Below are positions 18,301 through 25,606 of a DNA stretch of 39,714 nucleotides, piece after piece. A model generated the notes under the pieces. The model did no database searches and was not told where the DNA came from. It worked only from the letters and a program-made list of their open reading frames with translations. Source of the stretch: Promethearchaeota archaeon (lineage in GTDB: Archaea > Asgardarchaeota > Lokiarchaeia > Sigyniarchaeales > SOKP01). The stretch lies in contig JAEOTZ010000080.1 in NCBI GenBank assembly GCA_016839585.1, forward strand, positions 1-39,714, in the 5' to 3' direction. The translations under genes and the position numbers were made by a program. How positions within the stretch are numbered: position 1 is the first letter of the stretch; each line of letters starts with the position of its first letter.

Positions 18301-18527
18301 CTAGCAAAAGAAAAATTTATTGAATCGATTGCTCTGAAATTTGAATCTAAATTAGGTTCGATAAACAAACCGTACTCATTTTGATGAGTCCATGTAAAAA
18401 AAACAGCATTGTCTTTAATGAATTGAACCTCCTGATCATCTATGTATGAAATATAACGAATATTCACTAGAACTAAAGATATACTAGTAAGACCAACAAG
18501 AATGCTCAATAATAATATGTTTTTCAA
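15354..18527 (-). CDS. Extracellular prenyltransferase-like repeat array fused through a membrane helix to an ABC ATPase
   Basis: 1057 residues. A short charged N-terminus and a hydrophobic segment (4-22) form a signal anchor. Residues about 50-690 hold roughly twelve prenyltransferase/squalene-oxidase-type repeats (G-G-F-S or equivalent followed by S-T-Y-Y-G-L or variants), enough for two alpha/alpha toroids; neither a D-x-D-D cyclase motif nor a clear zinc Asp-Cys-His set was seen, so it is probably a binding domain. A transmembrane helix at about 694-716 leads to a complete ABC domain: Walker A GESGAGKST (775-783), Q-loop Y-V-P-Q-D, LSGGE (875-879), L-I-L-D-E-P (896-901), H-loop T-H-Y, and a C-terminal regulatory domain shared with its neighbours. 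Topology therefore puts toroids outside and ATPase inside. The only reasonable start is TTG at 18527, without a Shine-Dalgarno site; no upstream in-frame ATG exists. Confidence 0.88.
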   Translation of the reverse strand: MKNILLLSILVGLTSISLVLVNIRYISYIDDQEVQFIKDNAVFFTWTHQNEYGLFIEPNLDSNFRAIDSINFSFASISSSNLINPNNISNIYIKAYKPNIFFDYIFEKQNIDGSYSDVAGLGNMISTYHAIKTLEIANISYLTRKIQQGKADNIINYLNVSLKDNGEGFMALPFLNESDIISTSCAIDIANMLNADFIIDNDNISKFINSTWLAGSYKLTDSILSIATAETTYYGIKAFLGLNMTYTVIDQTAIWGYFNSLYNIIDGGFASILGGFSDVQSTYYSLSSLITLGLPKPTFFNETKTLYYLLNCSNSDGGFGLRPEGNYNSGFKYGWAAVNAINILKQENLTYISDINDAILRYYDWLHFFQGKNSLFGRTTIEANYFGVLALYNYNPKIFYDLINEEIINEDILNNIILFVNQCYNQYNRGFASSPGENATLFATYCGLNIYKMLYPFTNEWLDASKISNIRSYLVNLQNPDGGFSIGGDVEIILSIFGPLYKIFLNLINPNISTVESTYWALNSLNILGELNDVDYNNLTHWMRSCQNPDGGFSLYVGFYSDVISTYYGLEIFTELLHSEPMSKISAIEFLKNAQTPDGSFSVLPALGSYLSLPSTFLITYIGAKALYDYRFQPENIKNTLNWFIQCISLNTGGIGDNPGFGGDLRNIAYGIIIVDELQYDQSFDSKPWSQLLTYILIAEIAGIGLFILLKLYQRLSIPQRIKLTLGIGGKLNTSYLQKFPVINCENLSIYAGGKLIVDSVSMNVKHGKILGILGESGAGKSTFVKGLLGMRKITGFCQIYGMDMNKRSSRRIRPIYGYVPQDLGKIYHNFTTLENLLYFGNRYGLSEKEIISRSKRILRSLEIEDKMNELVKNLSGGEKRRVSIAIGLIHSPTFLILDEPTSGLDPVIRENLWLVLTKINEQFKTTLVVITHYPEESRFCNLVAIFGRKRGMIDFGQPKNLLANLPGKGRSIEITFRELKENVIARLELIEGIEKVLENKANISFSIFTNLNIDKLIEKIEVEMGKDSIQELKQIDSKMEQYFRYKAMEVPKVEEL
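15375..15381 (-). promoter_or_regulatory. Shine-Dalgarno site inside the upstream gene fixing a TTG start
   Basis: The minus strand reads GGAGGTG within codons for M-E-V near the end of the toroid-ABC gene, 7 bases before the TTG at 15367. No in-frame ATG lies near, and the next one would delete 27 residues, so this site decides the TTG start and implies translational coupling. Confidence 0.7.
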
Positions 18528-18563
18528 GTTTCGCTTGTTTTTACGACTTAAATTAATTATTTT

Positions 18564-19550
18564 TTAATCACCTTCACTGTCTTTAAACTTTTTTTCTTTT
18601 TCTTCCTCTTCTTGAATCCTAATTTGAAAATATCTCCTAAAAGAAGCAAAATCTTTACTCATAGAATTAATTTTTATGTTATTATCAATCATATATTGAA
18701 TTAATTTTGGTAGATTTTCCTCAAAATCATCCATTAGAACTTCAATTTCTTCATTTCCAACCCTTAATAATGTCTTAATTGCTGAAAATTTTTTTATATA
18801 ATCAATTAATTTTTCATTTAAATGTTCAACAGTAAATCTTGCGACTAATCCTTTACTCGGTAATGATGATATTAACTTTTGAGGTGTATCAAACTCTAAT
18901 AATTTTCCTTCCCTTAAAATCGCAGCTTTATCACATATCAATGCTGATTCAAGATCATGAGTTATAATAAACATAGTAGTATTCAATGTTTGGTTTAATT
19001 TTTTTAAGTAAGTTAGAATATCGTATCGTTTACTTGCATCTACACCTGTAGTTGGTTCATCAAGGAATAAAACACTTGGCCTATGAATTAGTCCAATTGC
19101 CATTGAAAGACGTTTCTTTTCACCTCCGCTCATGTGTTTAACTCGCTTATTCCATGTATCTTCGGGGAGATCAAGAATCTTAAATAAACTTTTGGCAATC
19201 TTTATTGCTTCTTTTTTATTCTTGCCATAAGTAGAAGTAAAAACTTCAACATTATCAATTGGACTTAAATCAAAATATAAATTTAGTAATTCTAATTGAG
19301 GGACATAACCAATATTAGTTAATATTAATGAATGATTAGTTTTTTTTGCTGGAGATAAATCAGTTACCTTCACATTACCAGTCCAATGTTTTTTTTCGAT
19401 TTGACATGTTAATACTCTAACTATCGTTGTCTTTCCTGCTCCTGAGATTCCGAATAATCCAATGATTTCTCCTTGATTTACAATAAAGTTAACATCATGA
19501 ATAACATGGTTTTCACCAAATTTTACATTTAAATTCTCGACATTCACCAT
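18564..19550 (-). CDS. ABC transporter ATP-binding protein (ABC-2 exporter type)
   Basis: 328 residues with all working motifs: Walker A GISGAGKTT (34-42), Q-loop Y-V-P-Q-L, signature M-S-G-G-E-K-K-R near 144-151, Walker B V-L-F-L-D-E-P near 163-169, and H-loop I-I-T-H-D. After the ATPase core come S-S-L-P-S-K-G and a C-terminal beta/alpha domain of about 100 residues like those of DrrA/YbhF-type exporters, followed by a Glu/Lys tail. It hydrolyses ATP on the cytoplasmic side and should pair with the two permeases encoded directly upstream (30-base gap). Its core and C-terminal domain match the ABC parts of the toroid fusion and the dead paralogue, so the three arose by duplication. ATG start at 19550. 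Confidence 0.93.
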   Translation of the reverse strand: MVNVENLNVKFGENHVIHDVNFIVNQGEIIGLFGISGAGKTTIVRVLTCQIEKKHWTGNVKVTDLSPAKKTNHSLILTNIGYVPQLELLNLYFDLSPIDNVEVFTSTYGKNKKEAIKIAKSLFKILDLPEDTWNKRVKHMSGGEKKRLSMAIGLIHRPSVLFLDEPTTGVDASKRYDILTYLKKLNQTLNTTMFIITHDLESALICDKAAILREGKLLEFDTPQKLISSLPSKGLVARFTVEHLNEKLIDYIKKFSAIKTLLRVGNEEIEVLMDDFEENLPKLIQYMIDNNIKINSMSKDFASFRRYFQIRIQEEEEKEKKFKDSEGD

Positions 19551-19580
19551 TGTTTTCTTTGATTTAATTGAATTTATTTT

Positions 19581-20816
19581 TTACACCTCATATTTTCTTC
19601 TTCTGAAGATTACAAAAGAAATTATTATTAATATTAGACTAATTATAAATAACCAAAAGAAATGCATTCCAAATACATGCTGACCTTTTGTAATAATTCC
19701 CCTAATCATAGGATCTCCATGAGACAAAGGGAGAACATATGCAAAAAATTGTAAAAAAGAAGGCATATTTTCAATGGGAATGAATATACCGCTTAATAAG
19801 ATTATAACAAGATATGCAGCGAGAAATAATTGATTAGCCTGTGTTTTTGTCTTACTCTGTGAGCTAATAAAAACACCCAATGCTAATCCAGAAAATCCAA
19901 TGATGAACAATGCTATAAATAAATCTAATATGCTACCGGCCAGATATAAGCCCATAGATAAACTGGTAATTACTAATAAAGTGACTTGAAGTAATAATAC
20001 AAGCATATATGCTATATATTTTGAAGTTAGAATTTCCGATCTTTTTAGAGGAGTAAGTAAAAGTCGTGCGATTGGTTTTTCTTGAACGATTACTAAAATA
20101 GATAACACAAATGCTATACCAAAAACCATAAAAGATAGAGCCATAACTATACTAGAATTGAATGAACTGCTATAACCCTCTGGAATAGTAAATTCTTCAA
20201 ATCCATGGACCTCAAATTGAGGAGTTAGATTAGTATCGTTTATAAATATTTTAATTGAATCATAAACCGCATTTAAACTCTGTTGAATATATAGAATATT
20301 TGAAGCATCAAGAATACAATCGATTAATCCTGGAAGGCCCCATTCTAACATTTCAGTAAAAGCAACCGGTATTGATAAAATAACTTTAATGGATCCAGAT
20401 ATCAAAGCATTTCTTGCTTGTTCCATAGCATAAATTTCTTCTGTTGCATTATAAAACCGAACTAAATCAAGTAAATCTGATTTATTCACAGCATTTAAAT
20501 AGGGGATTGCATAGTGATCTAATTTTGATTCTACAAGATCATTTTCATTAATAAATGTATTAGAATCATAGGATACTACTATACAGGGAATAGATTGCAT
20601 TTGATTTGAATCATCGGTCATTGTAAAACCTAACATAACTATTATTAAAGGAGGCATTACTATTGCTAACATTATATTGAATTTATCAGCCCACAAAAGA
20701 CGAAATTCTTTTTTAACTTGTTTTACGATTCTAAGAATACTCATTTTTAAATTCGTAATTTCATTACTGAATTTTTCAAAATTTAATCTTAAAGATTTCT
20801 TCTTTAATCTCATCAT
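19581..20816 (-). CDS. ABC-2 type exporter permease (second subunit)
   Basis: Up to 411 residues. After a basic, amphipathic N-terminus comes one helix (about 45-64), an external domain of about 160 residues (V-V-S-Y-D-S...), then five hydrophobic helices between about 225 and 405, ending R-R-R-K-Y-E-V. This is the six-helix layout of ABC-2 permeases such as YbhR/YbhS/YhhJ that export drugs, lipids or polymers. The start is one of two consecutive ATGs: GAGGTG ends 4 bases before the first (20816) and 7 before the second (20813), so the second may be used. It follows the first permease after a single base and is followed by the ATPase. The two permeases are similar enough in layout to form a heterodimer. 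Confidence 0.9.
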   Translation of the reverse strand: MMRLKKKSLRLNFEKFSNEITNLKMSILRIVKQVKKEFRLLWADKFNIMLAIVMPPLIIVMLGFTMTDDSNQMQSIPCIVVSYDSNTFINENDLVESKLDHYAIPYLNAVNKSDLLDLVRFYNATEEIYAMEQARNALISGSIKVILSIPVAFTEMLEWGLPGLIDCILDASNILYIQQSLNAVYDSIKIFINDTNLTPQFEVHGFEEFTIPEGYSSSFNSSIVMALSFMVFGIAFVLSILVIVQEKPIARLLLTPLKRSEILTSKYIAYMLVLLLQVTLLVITSLSMGLYLAGSILDLFIALFIIGFSGLALGVFISSQSKTKTQANQLFLAAYLVIILLSGIFIPIENMPSFLQFFAYVLPLSHGDPMIRGIITKGQHVFGMHFFWLFIISLILIIISFVIFRRRKYEV

Positions 20817-20817
20817 A

Positions 20818-21972
20818 TTACACCTCTAATTTCTTAAACATGTAGATGATATAAGCTAATATAATGTAAATTAAAGAACTTAGATTAAGCCAAAAAAGAT
20901 TTTCTAAATTTGGAAATAATCCTTTTAATGTTATATCGGTTATCAACGGAACAGCATTTGATAACGGGAGTAAATTTATAAAAATTTGTACCCCTTGCAA
21001 ATCAGCATTTAAAGGAAGGACACTTCCAGAAAAAAGAATTATCATAATAAACATTATTAGGTACATTTGATTTGCACTTTGCTCTGTTGGGCTTAAAGTT
21101 GAAATGAATAACCCAATGCAAATACCGCAAAACCCAATCATTAATAGTACTAAAAAGAAATAAAATAATGAGCCTAGACTGTATAATCCAAAGAAAGAGA
21201 TCATAATAAAAATCTCAGTTGATTGGAGCATCATAATAACCGAATTTGCAATTAATTTACTCAGAATTATCTCTCTTTTAGCTGTTGGAGTCACAAGCAT
21301 TCGCGGAAGCGGACCTTCAGCAACAATTGAGAGTGAGGTTAAGTTTATGGTAGTTCCAAGAATTATAATGGGTAAAATTATTGGGATGGCATAATTTAAA
21401 ATAGCTGATTCCCAAAATGGAACATCAAATTCTAGATATGGCACCATCATCGTAAAATTGGCAATCATGTCTGTTTCTGCCCTAAATAAAGCAATAGGCT
21501 CTTGAATGGCAACTTCAATTGCAGTTATTGCTGCTAGATCAGATCCATCAATATAATAAATTAGAACTGGGCTAATCTTATTTTCAACTGATTCTGAAAA
21601 ATTTGCTGGCAGAATTATAATTATGTGTATATCGCCATTTTTTAGGAAATTATAACAATTATGGTATGCATTATCATATTCTTCTGAATTGGTTGCATTA
21701 TAATATCTATAAAGATCCCAAGATGAAGTATTATATTGCATTATCGATATGAAGGTATCGTCATATTTAGAGGAATTATTAGGAAAATCGTCATATGTTG
21801 GCATATCATCACAAGTTATAATAGCAGATGTAAACAATTTTGTAATGCCTACTCCAGTAGTTAGACCAAATACAACAATTAATATAATAGGGATTACAAA
21901 CAACAACAATAATGTCCTTTTATTTGATCTGATTCTACCAAATTCTTTTCTAACTAATCCGCCTAAATACAT
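20818..21972 (-). CDS. ABC-2 type exporter permease (first subunit)
   Basis: 384 residues, ATG at 21972. A basic start (R-K-E-F-G-R-I-R-S-N-K-R) precedes the first helix (about 20-41), then an external domain to about 190 with I-Y-Y-I-D-G-S-D, then five hydrophobic helices to residue 380 and the end K-K-L-E-V. Family features: ABC-2 permease with a large external loop after helix 1, as in YbhS and YhhJ. It opens the exporter cluster and should form a heterodimer with the next gene product. The intergenic stretch upstream (about 294 bases) is shared with the divergent acyl-CoA synthetase gene. Cargo unknown. Confidence 0.9.
   Translation of the reverse strand: MYLGGLVRKEFGRIRSNKRTLLLLFVIPIILIVVFGLTTGVGITKLFTSAIITCDDMPTYDDFPNNSSKYDDTFISIMQYNTSSWDLYRYYNATNSEEYDNAYHNCYNFLKNGDIHIIIILPANFSESVENKISPVLIYYIDGSDLAAITAIEVAIQEPIALFRAETDMIANFTMMVPYLEFDVPFWESAILNYAIPIILPIIILGTTINLTSLSIVAEGPLPRMLVTPTAKREIILSKLIANSVIMMLQSTEIFIMISFFGLYSLGSLFYFFLVLLMIGFCGICIGLFISTLSPTEQSANQMYLIMFIMIILFSGSVLPLNADLQGVQIFINLLPLSNAVPLITDITLKGLFPNLENLFWLNLSSLIYIILAYIIYMFKKLEV
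20821..20826 (-). promoter_or_regulatory. Shine-Dalgarno site embedded in the end of the first permease gene
   Basis: The minus strand reads GAGGTG as the last two sense codons (Glu-Val) of the first permease, directly before its TAA and 4-7 bases before the tandem ATGs of the second permease. The second permease also ends Glu-Val with GAGGTGTAA, although there the next ATG is about 24 bases away. Confidence 0.65.
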
Positions 21973-22220
21973 TATATAAGGATCTTAAGGATTTATTCTA
22001 TAATTGGTTAGATTAAATAAATATAATGAATTTGCCTTTAAAAGTAAAATTTTCATTTATATTAAAAATTAATAAGATCTCTTAATTAAAAATTTATTCT
22101 CAAAACTAACAAAATTTCATAATCTTTCTTGAGCATAAAAAAACATAAATCATATTTCTTTAGAATATAATATTTTATTCTGATTAAATAATCTTAATCT
22201 TTAATTTCAATGAACAATGT

Positions 22221-22230
22221 TCTTATATAT
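22221..22230 (+). promoter_or_regulatory. Possible TATA box of the acyl-CoA synthetase alpha gene
   Basis: TCTTATATAT lies 37-46 bases before the ATG at 22267. With normal archaeal spacing (about 25 bases) transcription would start near 22252, giving a 15-base leader. The rest of the 294-base divergent region is A+T-rich with no other structure I can support. In such A+T-rich DNA chance matches are common. Confidence 0.35.
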
Positions 22231-22266
22231 CATTTTTTTATTTAATATCATCAACCAAGCATTAAT

Positions 22267-23664
22267 ATGAAAGAACTTAACGTTTTTTTTGAACCTAAAA
22301 CATTAGCGATAATTGGAGCTTCAGATCAATTTAGATTTGGCTATGCAACTACAAATTATCTATTAAACTCAAAATTCAAGACATATCCAGTTAATATAAA
22401 AAAAGATGAAATTCTCGGGCATAAAGCTTATAAGAGTATAAAAGATATACCTGATGAGATAGATCTAGCAATTATATTAATAGGAAATGATTATGTTTTA
22501 GAATCTGTAAAAGATTGTGTAGAAAAAGGAGTAAAAGGAATAGTTATAGAATCTGCGGGGTTTGCTGAGACAGGAATAGAAAAATATGTCAATATTCAAA
22601 ATGAAATAGCAAAATTAGCAAAAGAATCGCAAATTAGAATTATTGGACCAAATTGTATAGGAGTTACTAATTTCTATAATGAGTTTACGACTGCTGATAT
22701 GGCTTTTGACCAAACAATAAAAGGGAGTGTATCTATTGTGGCACAATCGGGAGTATTAGGGAACATCTTTATTGATTGGGCTACTGATCAAGGAATTGGT
22801 TTGTCTAAAGCAATTACGATTGGAAATAAAGTTGATGTCGATGAAATTGATATGTTGGAATATCTAAATGAAGACCCTGAAACTAAAGTCATAACACTTT
22901 ATCTTGAAGGCACAAAACGAGGTAAAGCTCTAATGAATACTCTTAAAAAGTCAGAAAAACCAATATTAATTCTAAAAAATGGGAGAAGTGGAATCGGTTC
23001 AAATGCCGTTAAAAGTCATACTGGTTCTTTGGCTGGAAATGATCAAATATATGATGGAATTTTTAAACAATTTCCAACAGTTTTTCGAGTTAACAATTTT
23101 TATGAAATGTTCAATATTGCTCAAGTTTTTGCCACACAACCACTACCGAAAGGAAAAAATGTCGCTATAATCACAGGTTCAGGAAGTTTGGGAGCTTTAG
23201 CCTGTGATGAGATTGAAAAACAAGGATTAATTCTTGCAAATTTAAGTAAAGATACTATTAACCAAATTAAAAAGGTGATTCCAAACTGGGTTTCGATAAA
23301 TGCTACAATTGATTTGGGACCCTCTATATTTCAGACTTTAATACCTTCACTTAAAGCCGTTTTTGAAGATAAAAACGTACATAGTGTTCTGTTCATATTT
23401 TCAGTACCTCGTTGGCCACTAGAAATGTTCAATATTTCACCAGCACTATTTTTTGATCACATGAAACAACTTTCTAAGGAGTATAATAAACCATTAATTT
23501 GTGTGTGCTTTGGATCTCGATGGACATTTGACTTTCTAAAGGAAGCAGCACTTTCAACCAAATCAGAAGTAAAAATTCCGATAATGACACGGATAAAGCA
23601 TGCCATTAAGGCATTTAAAATGATGTATGAATTTAATAGAAATTTTAAGGTTAAAAATGATTAA
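22267..23664 (+). CDS. Acyl-CoA synthetase (NDP/ADP-forming) alpha subunit
   Basis: 465 residues, the usual size of a separate alpha subunit. The N-terminal CoA-binding domain starts F-F-E-P-K-T-L-A-I-I-G-A-S; the succinyl-CoA-ligase-like domain follows with I-I-G-P-N-C-I-G and V-A-Q-S-G-V-L-G. The phosphorylated histidine is His251 in K-S-H-T-G-S-L-A-G, and a second flavodoxin-like domain shows I-I-T-G-S-G-S-L-G-A. The enzyme interconverts acyl-CoA with acid and NTP and lets archaea make ATP from acetyl-, propionyl- or aryl-acetyl-CoA. The ATP-grasp beta subunit is not in this window, so it must be encoded elsewhere. ATG at 22267 with a candidate TATA box upstream; divergent from the ABC exporter cluster. 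Confidence 0.92.
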   Translation: MKELNVFFEPKTLAIIGASDQFRFGYATTNYLLNSKFKTYPVNIKKDEILGHKAYKSIKDIPDEIDLAIILIGNDYVLESVKDCVEKGVKGIVIESAGFAETGIEKYVNIQNEIAKLAKESQIRIIGPNCIGVTNFYNEFTTADMAFDQTIKGSVSIVAQSGVLGNIFIDWATDQGIGLSKAITIGNKVDVDEIDMLEYLNEDPETKVITLYLEGTKRGKALMNTLKKSEKPILILKNGRSGIGSNAVKSHTGSLAGNDQIYDGIFKQFPTVFRVNNFYEMFNIAQVFATQPLPKGKNVAIITGSGSLGALACDEIEKQGLILANLSKDTINQIKKVIPNWVSINATIDLGPSIFQTLIPSLKAVFEDKNVHSVLFIFSVPRWPLEMFNISPALFFDHMKQLSKEYNKPLICVCFGSRWTFDFLKEAALSTKSEVKIPIMTRIKHAIKAFKMMYEFNRNFKVKND

Positions 23665-23770
23665 TAATTGGTTTAATTAATTTTTCATAAACTTTTCAAA
23701 ATAATCAAATAAAAATTTACCTTTCTTTAAAAACAAATTTTTTAAAGTATCATATCTATATTAATTTTGA

Positions 23771-23798
23771 AATTTAAAATTTTGTTAAATTTTAAATT
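23771..23798. repeat. Perfect 12-bp inverted repeat with 4-base loop before the repeat surface protein
   Basis: AATTTAAAATTT (23771-23782), loop TGTT, then AAATTTTAAATT (23787-23798): all twelve pairs match and are A:T. It lies 21-48 bases before the ATG at 23820 and about 107 bases after the previous stop. It may be an operator, a 5' leader hairpin, or chance in A+T-rich DNA. Confidence 0.55.
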
Positions 23799-23819
23799 CT
23801 TATTAATAGGCGAAAAATA

Positions 23820-25439
23820 ATGAAAAAAAGAAATTTGAGAATATTAATTTTAGAATTATTTATCACATCAATTCTTTTTCTTATTATTACTATTCCCCCA
23901 ATTAATAATTACACTTTAAGCAAAGAAACTTGGAACCAAAATACAACACCTCAAATGAAAACACCTCAATCATCTATAGAGACAGCATGGACACCTAATG
24001 GTACCGCAATATGTACGGCAAATAATTTCCAATTTGGGCATCAAATCTGTAGTGATGGAGATGGAGGTGCGATCATCACATGGTATGACTATCGAAGTGG
24101 ATTAGGCTATGATATTTATGCTCAAAGAATTGATTCTAAAGGATTATTGAAATGGACCATTGATGGAGTAGCCATCTGTACAGAAGATGAAGAACAATCT
24201 GAACCTCAAATCTGTAGTGATGGAGTTGGAGGTGCGATCATTACATGGCAAGATTATAGAGATTACGGATCTACAAGTATGAATATTTACGCTCAAAGAA
24301 TTGATGCTGATGGAAATATTAGATGGACAAATAATGGGATACCAATATGTACAGAAAGTCACTACCAAGAATATCCTGAAATCTGCAGTGACGAAGCTGG
24401 GGGTGCGGTTATTATCTGGTCAGATTATAGAACTTCAGCAGCAACAGACATTGATATTTACGCACAAAAAGTTGATTCAGATGGAAATGTGATATGGATA
24501 AATAATGGCGTACCTATATGTACTGCTAATGTTTACCAATTTGGGTATCAAATCTGTAGTGATGGAGATGGAGGTGCGATTATTACATGGAATGATTATA
24601 GAAATGATCCAGATGGTGATATTTACGCTCAAAGGGTTGATTCTAATGGAACAATGAAATGGTTAGCTAATGGTACAGCTATATGTACAGAAACTCTTTT
24701 CCAAGTTTACCCACAGATTTGCAGTGATGGTAGTGGCGGTGCAATTATCACATGGTATGATTATAGAAGTGAATGGGATTATGATATCTATGCACAGAAA
24801 ATTGACGCCAATGGAATAATAAAATGGACCATTAATGGTAAAGGAATTATTGTATTATGGTTAAGTCCACAAATAAGTCCTCAAATATGTAGTGATGGAG
24901 CAGGAGGTGCAATTATCGCTTGGGAAGATTATAGAGATTCAATGTCTATGGGCATAGACATTTACGCTCAGAGTGTTGATTCTAATGGAGTGAAGAAGTG
25001 GCCTAGTTTAGGAGTCGCTATATGTTCAACAAATGATGACCAACATAGTCCTCAAATTTGTAGTGATGGAGCTGGAGGTGCGATTATTACGTGGTCCGAT
25101 TTGAGAAATGATCCAGATGGTGATATTTACGCTCAGGGGATTGAATCTAGTGGAGTAGTCAAATGGATTTCTAATGGTACAGCAATCTGCACAGCAACTG
25201 AACTTCAACTACAACCCAAAATTTGCAGTGATGGGGCGGAAGGCGCAATTATTGCATGGTATGATTATAGAAATGAACCATATGGTGATATTTATGCTCA
25301 ACGTATAAAAGAAGCGAAAGATGGAGATGCAGGAGCAGAAGCCATTCCATTTGGATATAACTTCCTATTCTTTACTATTCTTAGCGTTGCTGTTTTAATA
25401 ATTCTTACAATACGCCGTATTTTCTATAAATTCAAATAA
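23820..25439 (+). CDS. Secreted eight-repeat, probably beta-propeller, surface protein with C-terminal anchor
   Basis: 539 residues: signal peptide (hydrophobic 8-26), eight tandem repeats of about 50-57 residues, and a C-terminal tail I-P-F-G-Y-N-F-L-F-F plus transmembrane helix ending in Arg/Lys. Each repeat follows I-C-T...P-Q-I-C-S-D-G-x-G-G-A-I-I-T-W-x-D-Y-R...D-I-Y-A-Q-R-I-D-S-x-G...K-W...N-G. Such W-D-Y-R/I-Y-A-Q repeats occur in bacterial and archaeal secreted proteins and probably form four-stranded propeller blades. Repeat 6 is odd: its opening I-C-T is replaced by I-I-V-L-W. The paired cysteines (I-C-T and I-C-S) in nearly every repeat could form disulfides outside the cell. The C-terminal tail resembles that of the surface protein at 26232. 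Role unknown, perhaps binding or adhesion. Confidence 0.85.
   Translation: MKKRNLRILILELFITSILFLIITIPPINNYTLSKETWNQNTTPQMKTPQSSIETAWTPNGTAICTANNFQFGHQICSDGDGGAIITWYDYRSGLGYDIYAQRIDSKGLLKWTIDGVAICTEDEEQSEPQICSDGVGGAIITWQDYRDYGSTSMNIYAQRIDADGNIRWTNNGIPICTESHYQEYPEICSDEAGGAVIIWSDYRTSAATDIDIYAQKVDSDGNVIWINNGVPICTANVYQFGYQICSDGDGGAIITWNDYRNDPDGDIYAQRVDSNGTMKWLANGTAICTETLFQVYPQICSDGSGGAIITWYDYRSEWDYDIYAQKIDANGIIKWTINGKGIIVLWLSPQISPQICSDGAGGAIIAWEDYRDSMSMGIDIYAQSVDSNGVKKWPSLGVAICSTNDDQHSPQICSDGAGGAIITWSDLRNDPDGDIYAQGIESSGVVKWISNGTAICTATELQLQPKICSDGAEGAIIAWYDYRNEPYGDIYAQRIKEAKDGDAGAEAIPFGYNFLFFTILSVAVLIILTIRRIFYKFK
24009..25308 (+). repeat. Eight tandem coding repeats of about 155-170 bases
   Basis: Within the surface-protein gene the blocks around ICSDG-GGAIITW recur eight times with strongly conserved DNA (for example ATCTGTAGTGATGGAG and GGTGCGAT recur), which shows expansion by unequal recombination. 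Repeats 4 and 7 share N-D-P-D-G-D-I-Y-A-Q exactly. Confidence 0.8.
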
Positions 25440-25459
25440 TAAAACTAAATTAAATTACT

Positions 25460-25485
25460 CTTTTTTTTTTTATTTTATTTTTTTA
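25460..25485 (+). terminator. T-rich terminator after the repeat surface protein
   Basis: Eleven T residues (25460-25470) then TATTTTATTTTTTTAT, beginning 21 bases after the stop codon. Archaeal RNA polymerase stops at such U-rich tracts without a stem. Confidence 0.5.
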
Positions 25486-25606
25486 TCATCTTAATTTGTT
25501 ATTCGATAATTTATATTATAGTAAAAATTGGACTACAAATTTTTTTTAATTCATTTTTTACACTTTCTAATTAAGTAAAAATATAAAAATATTTGAGTGA
25601 TAGAGA

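Noticed and set aside
15354-18527. Toroid repeats as a real prenyltransferase or squalene cyclase
   Set aside because: No D-x-D-D or clear zinc-ligand set was seen, and the signal anchor places the domain outside the cell where prenyl diphosphates are not expected.
21973-22266. Small RNA or riboswitch in the 294-base divergent region
   Set aside because: The stretch is A+T-rich with no stable G+C stem or recognisable aptamer core.
24009-25308. Regular DNA repeats that might suggest a CRISPR or satellite array
   Set aside because: They are coding, about 155-170 bases long, in frame throughout one secreted protein, and the variable parts are also in frame; there are no short identical repeats with unique spacers.
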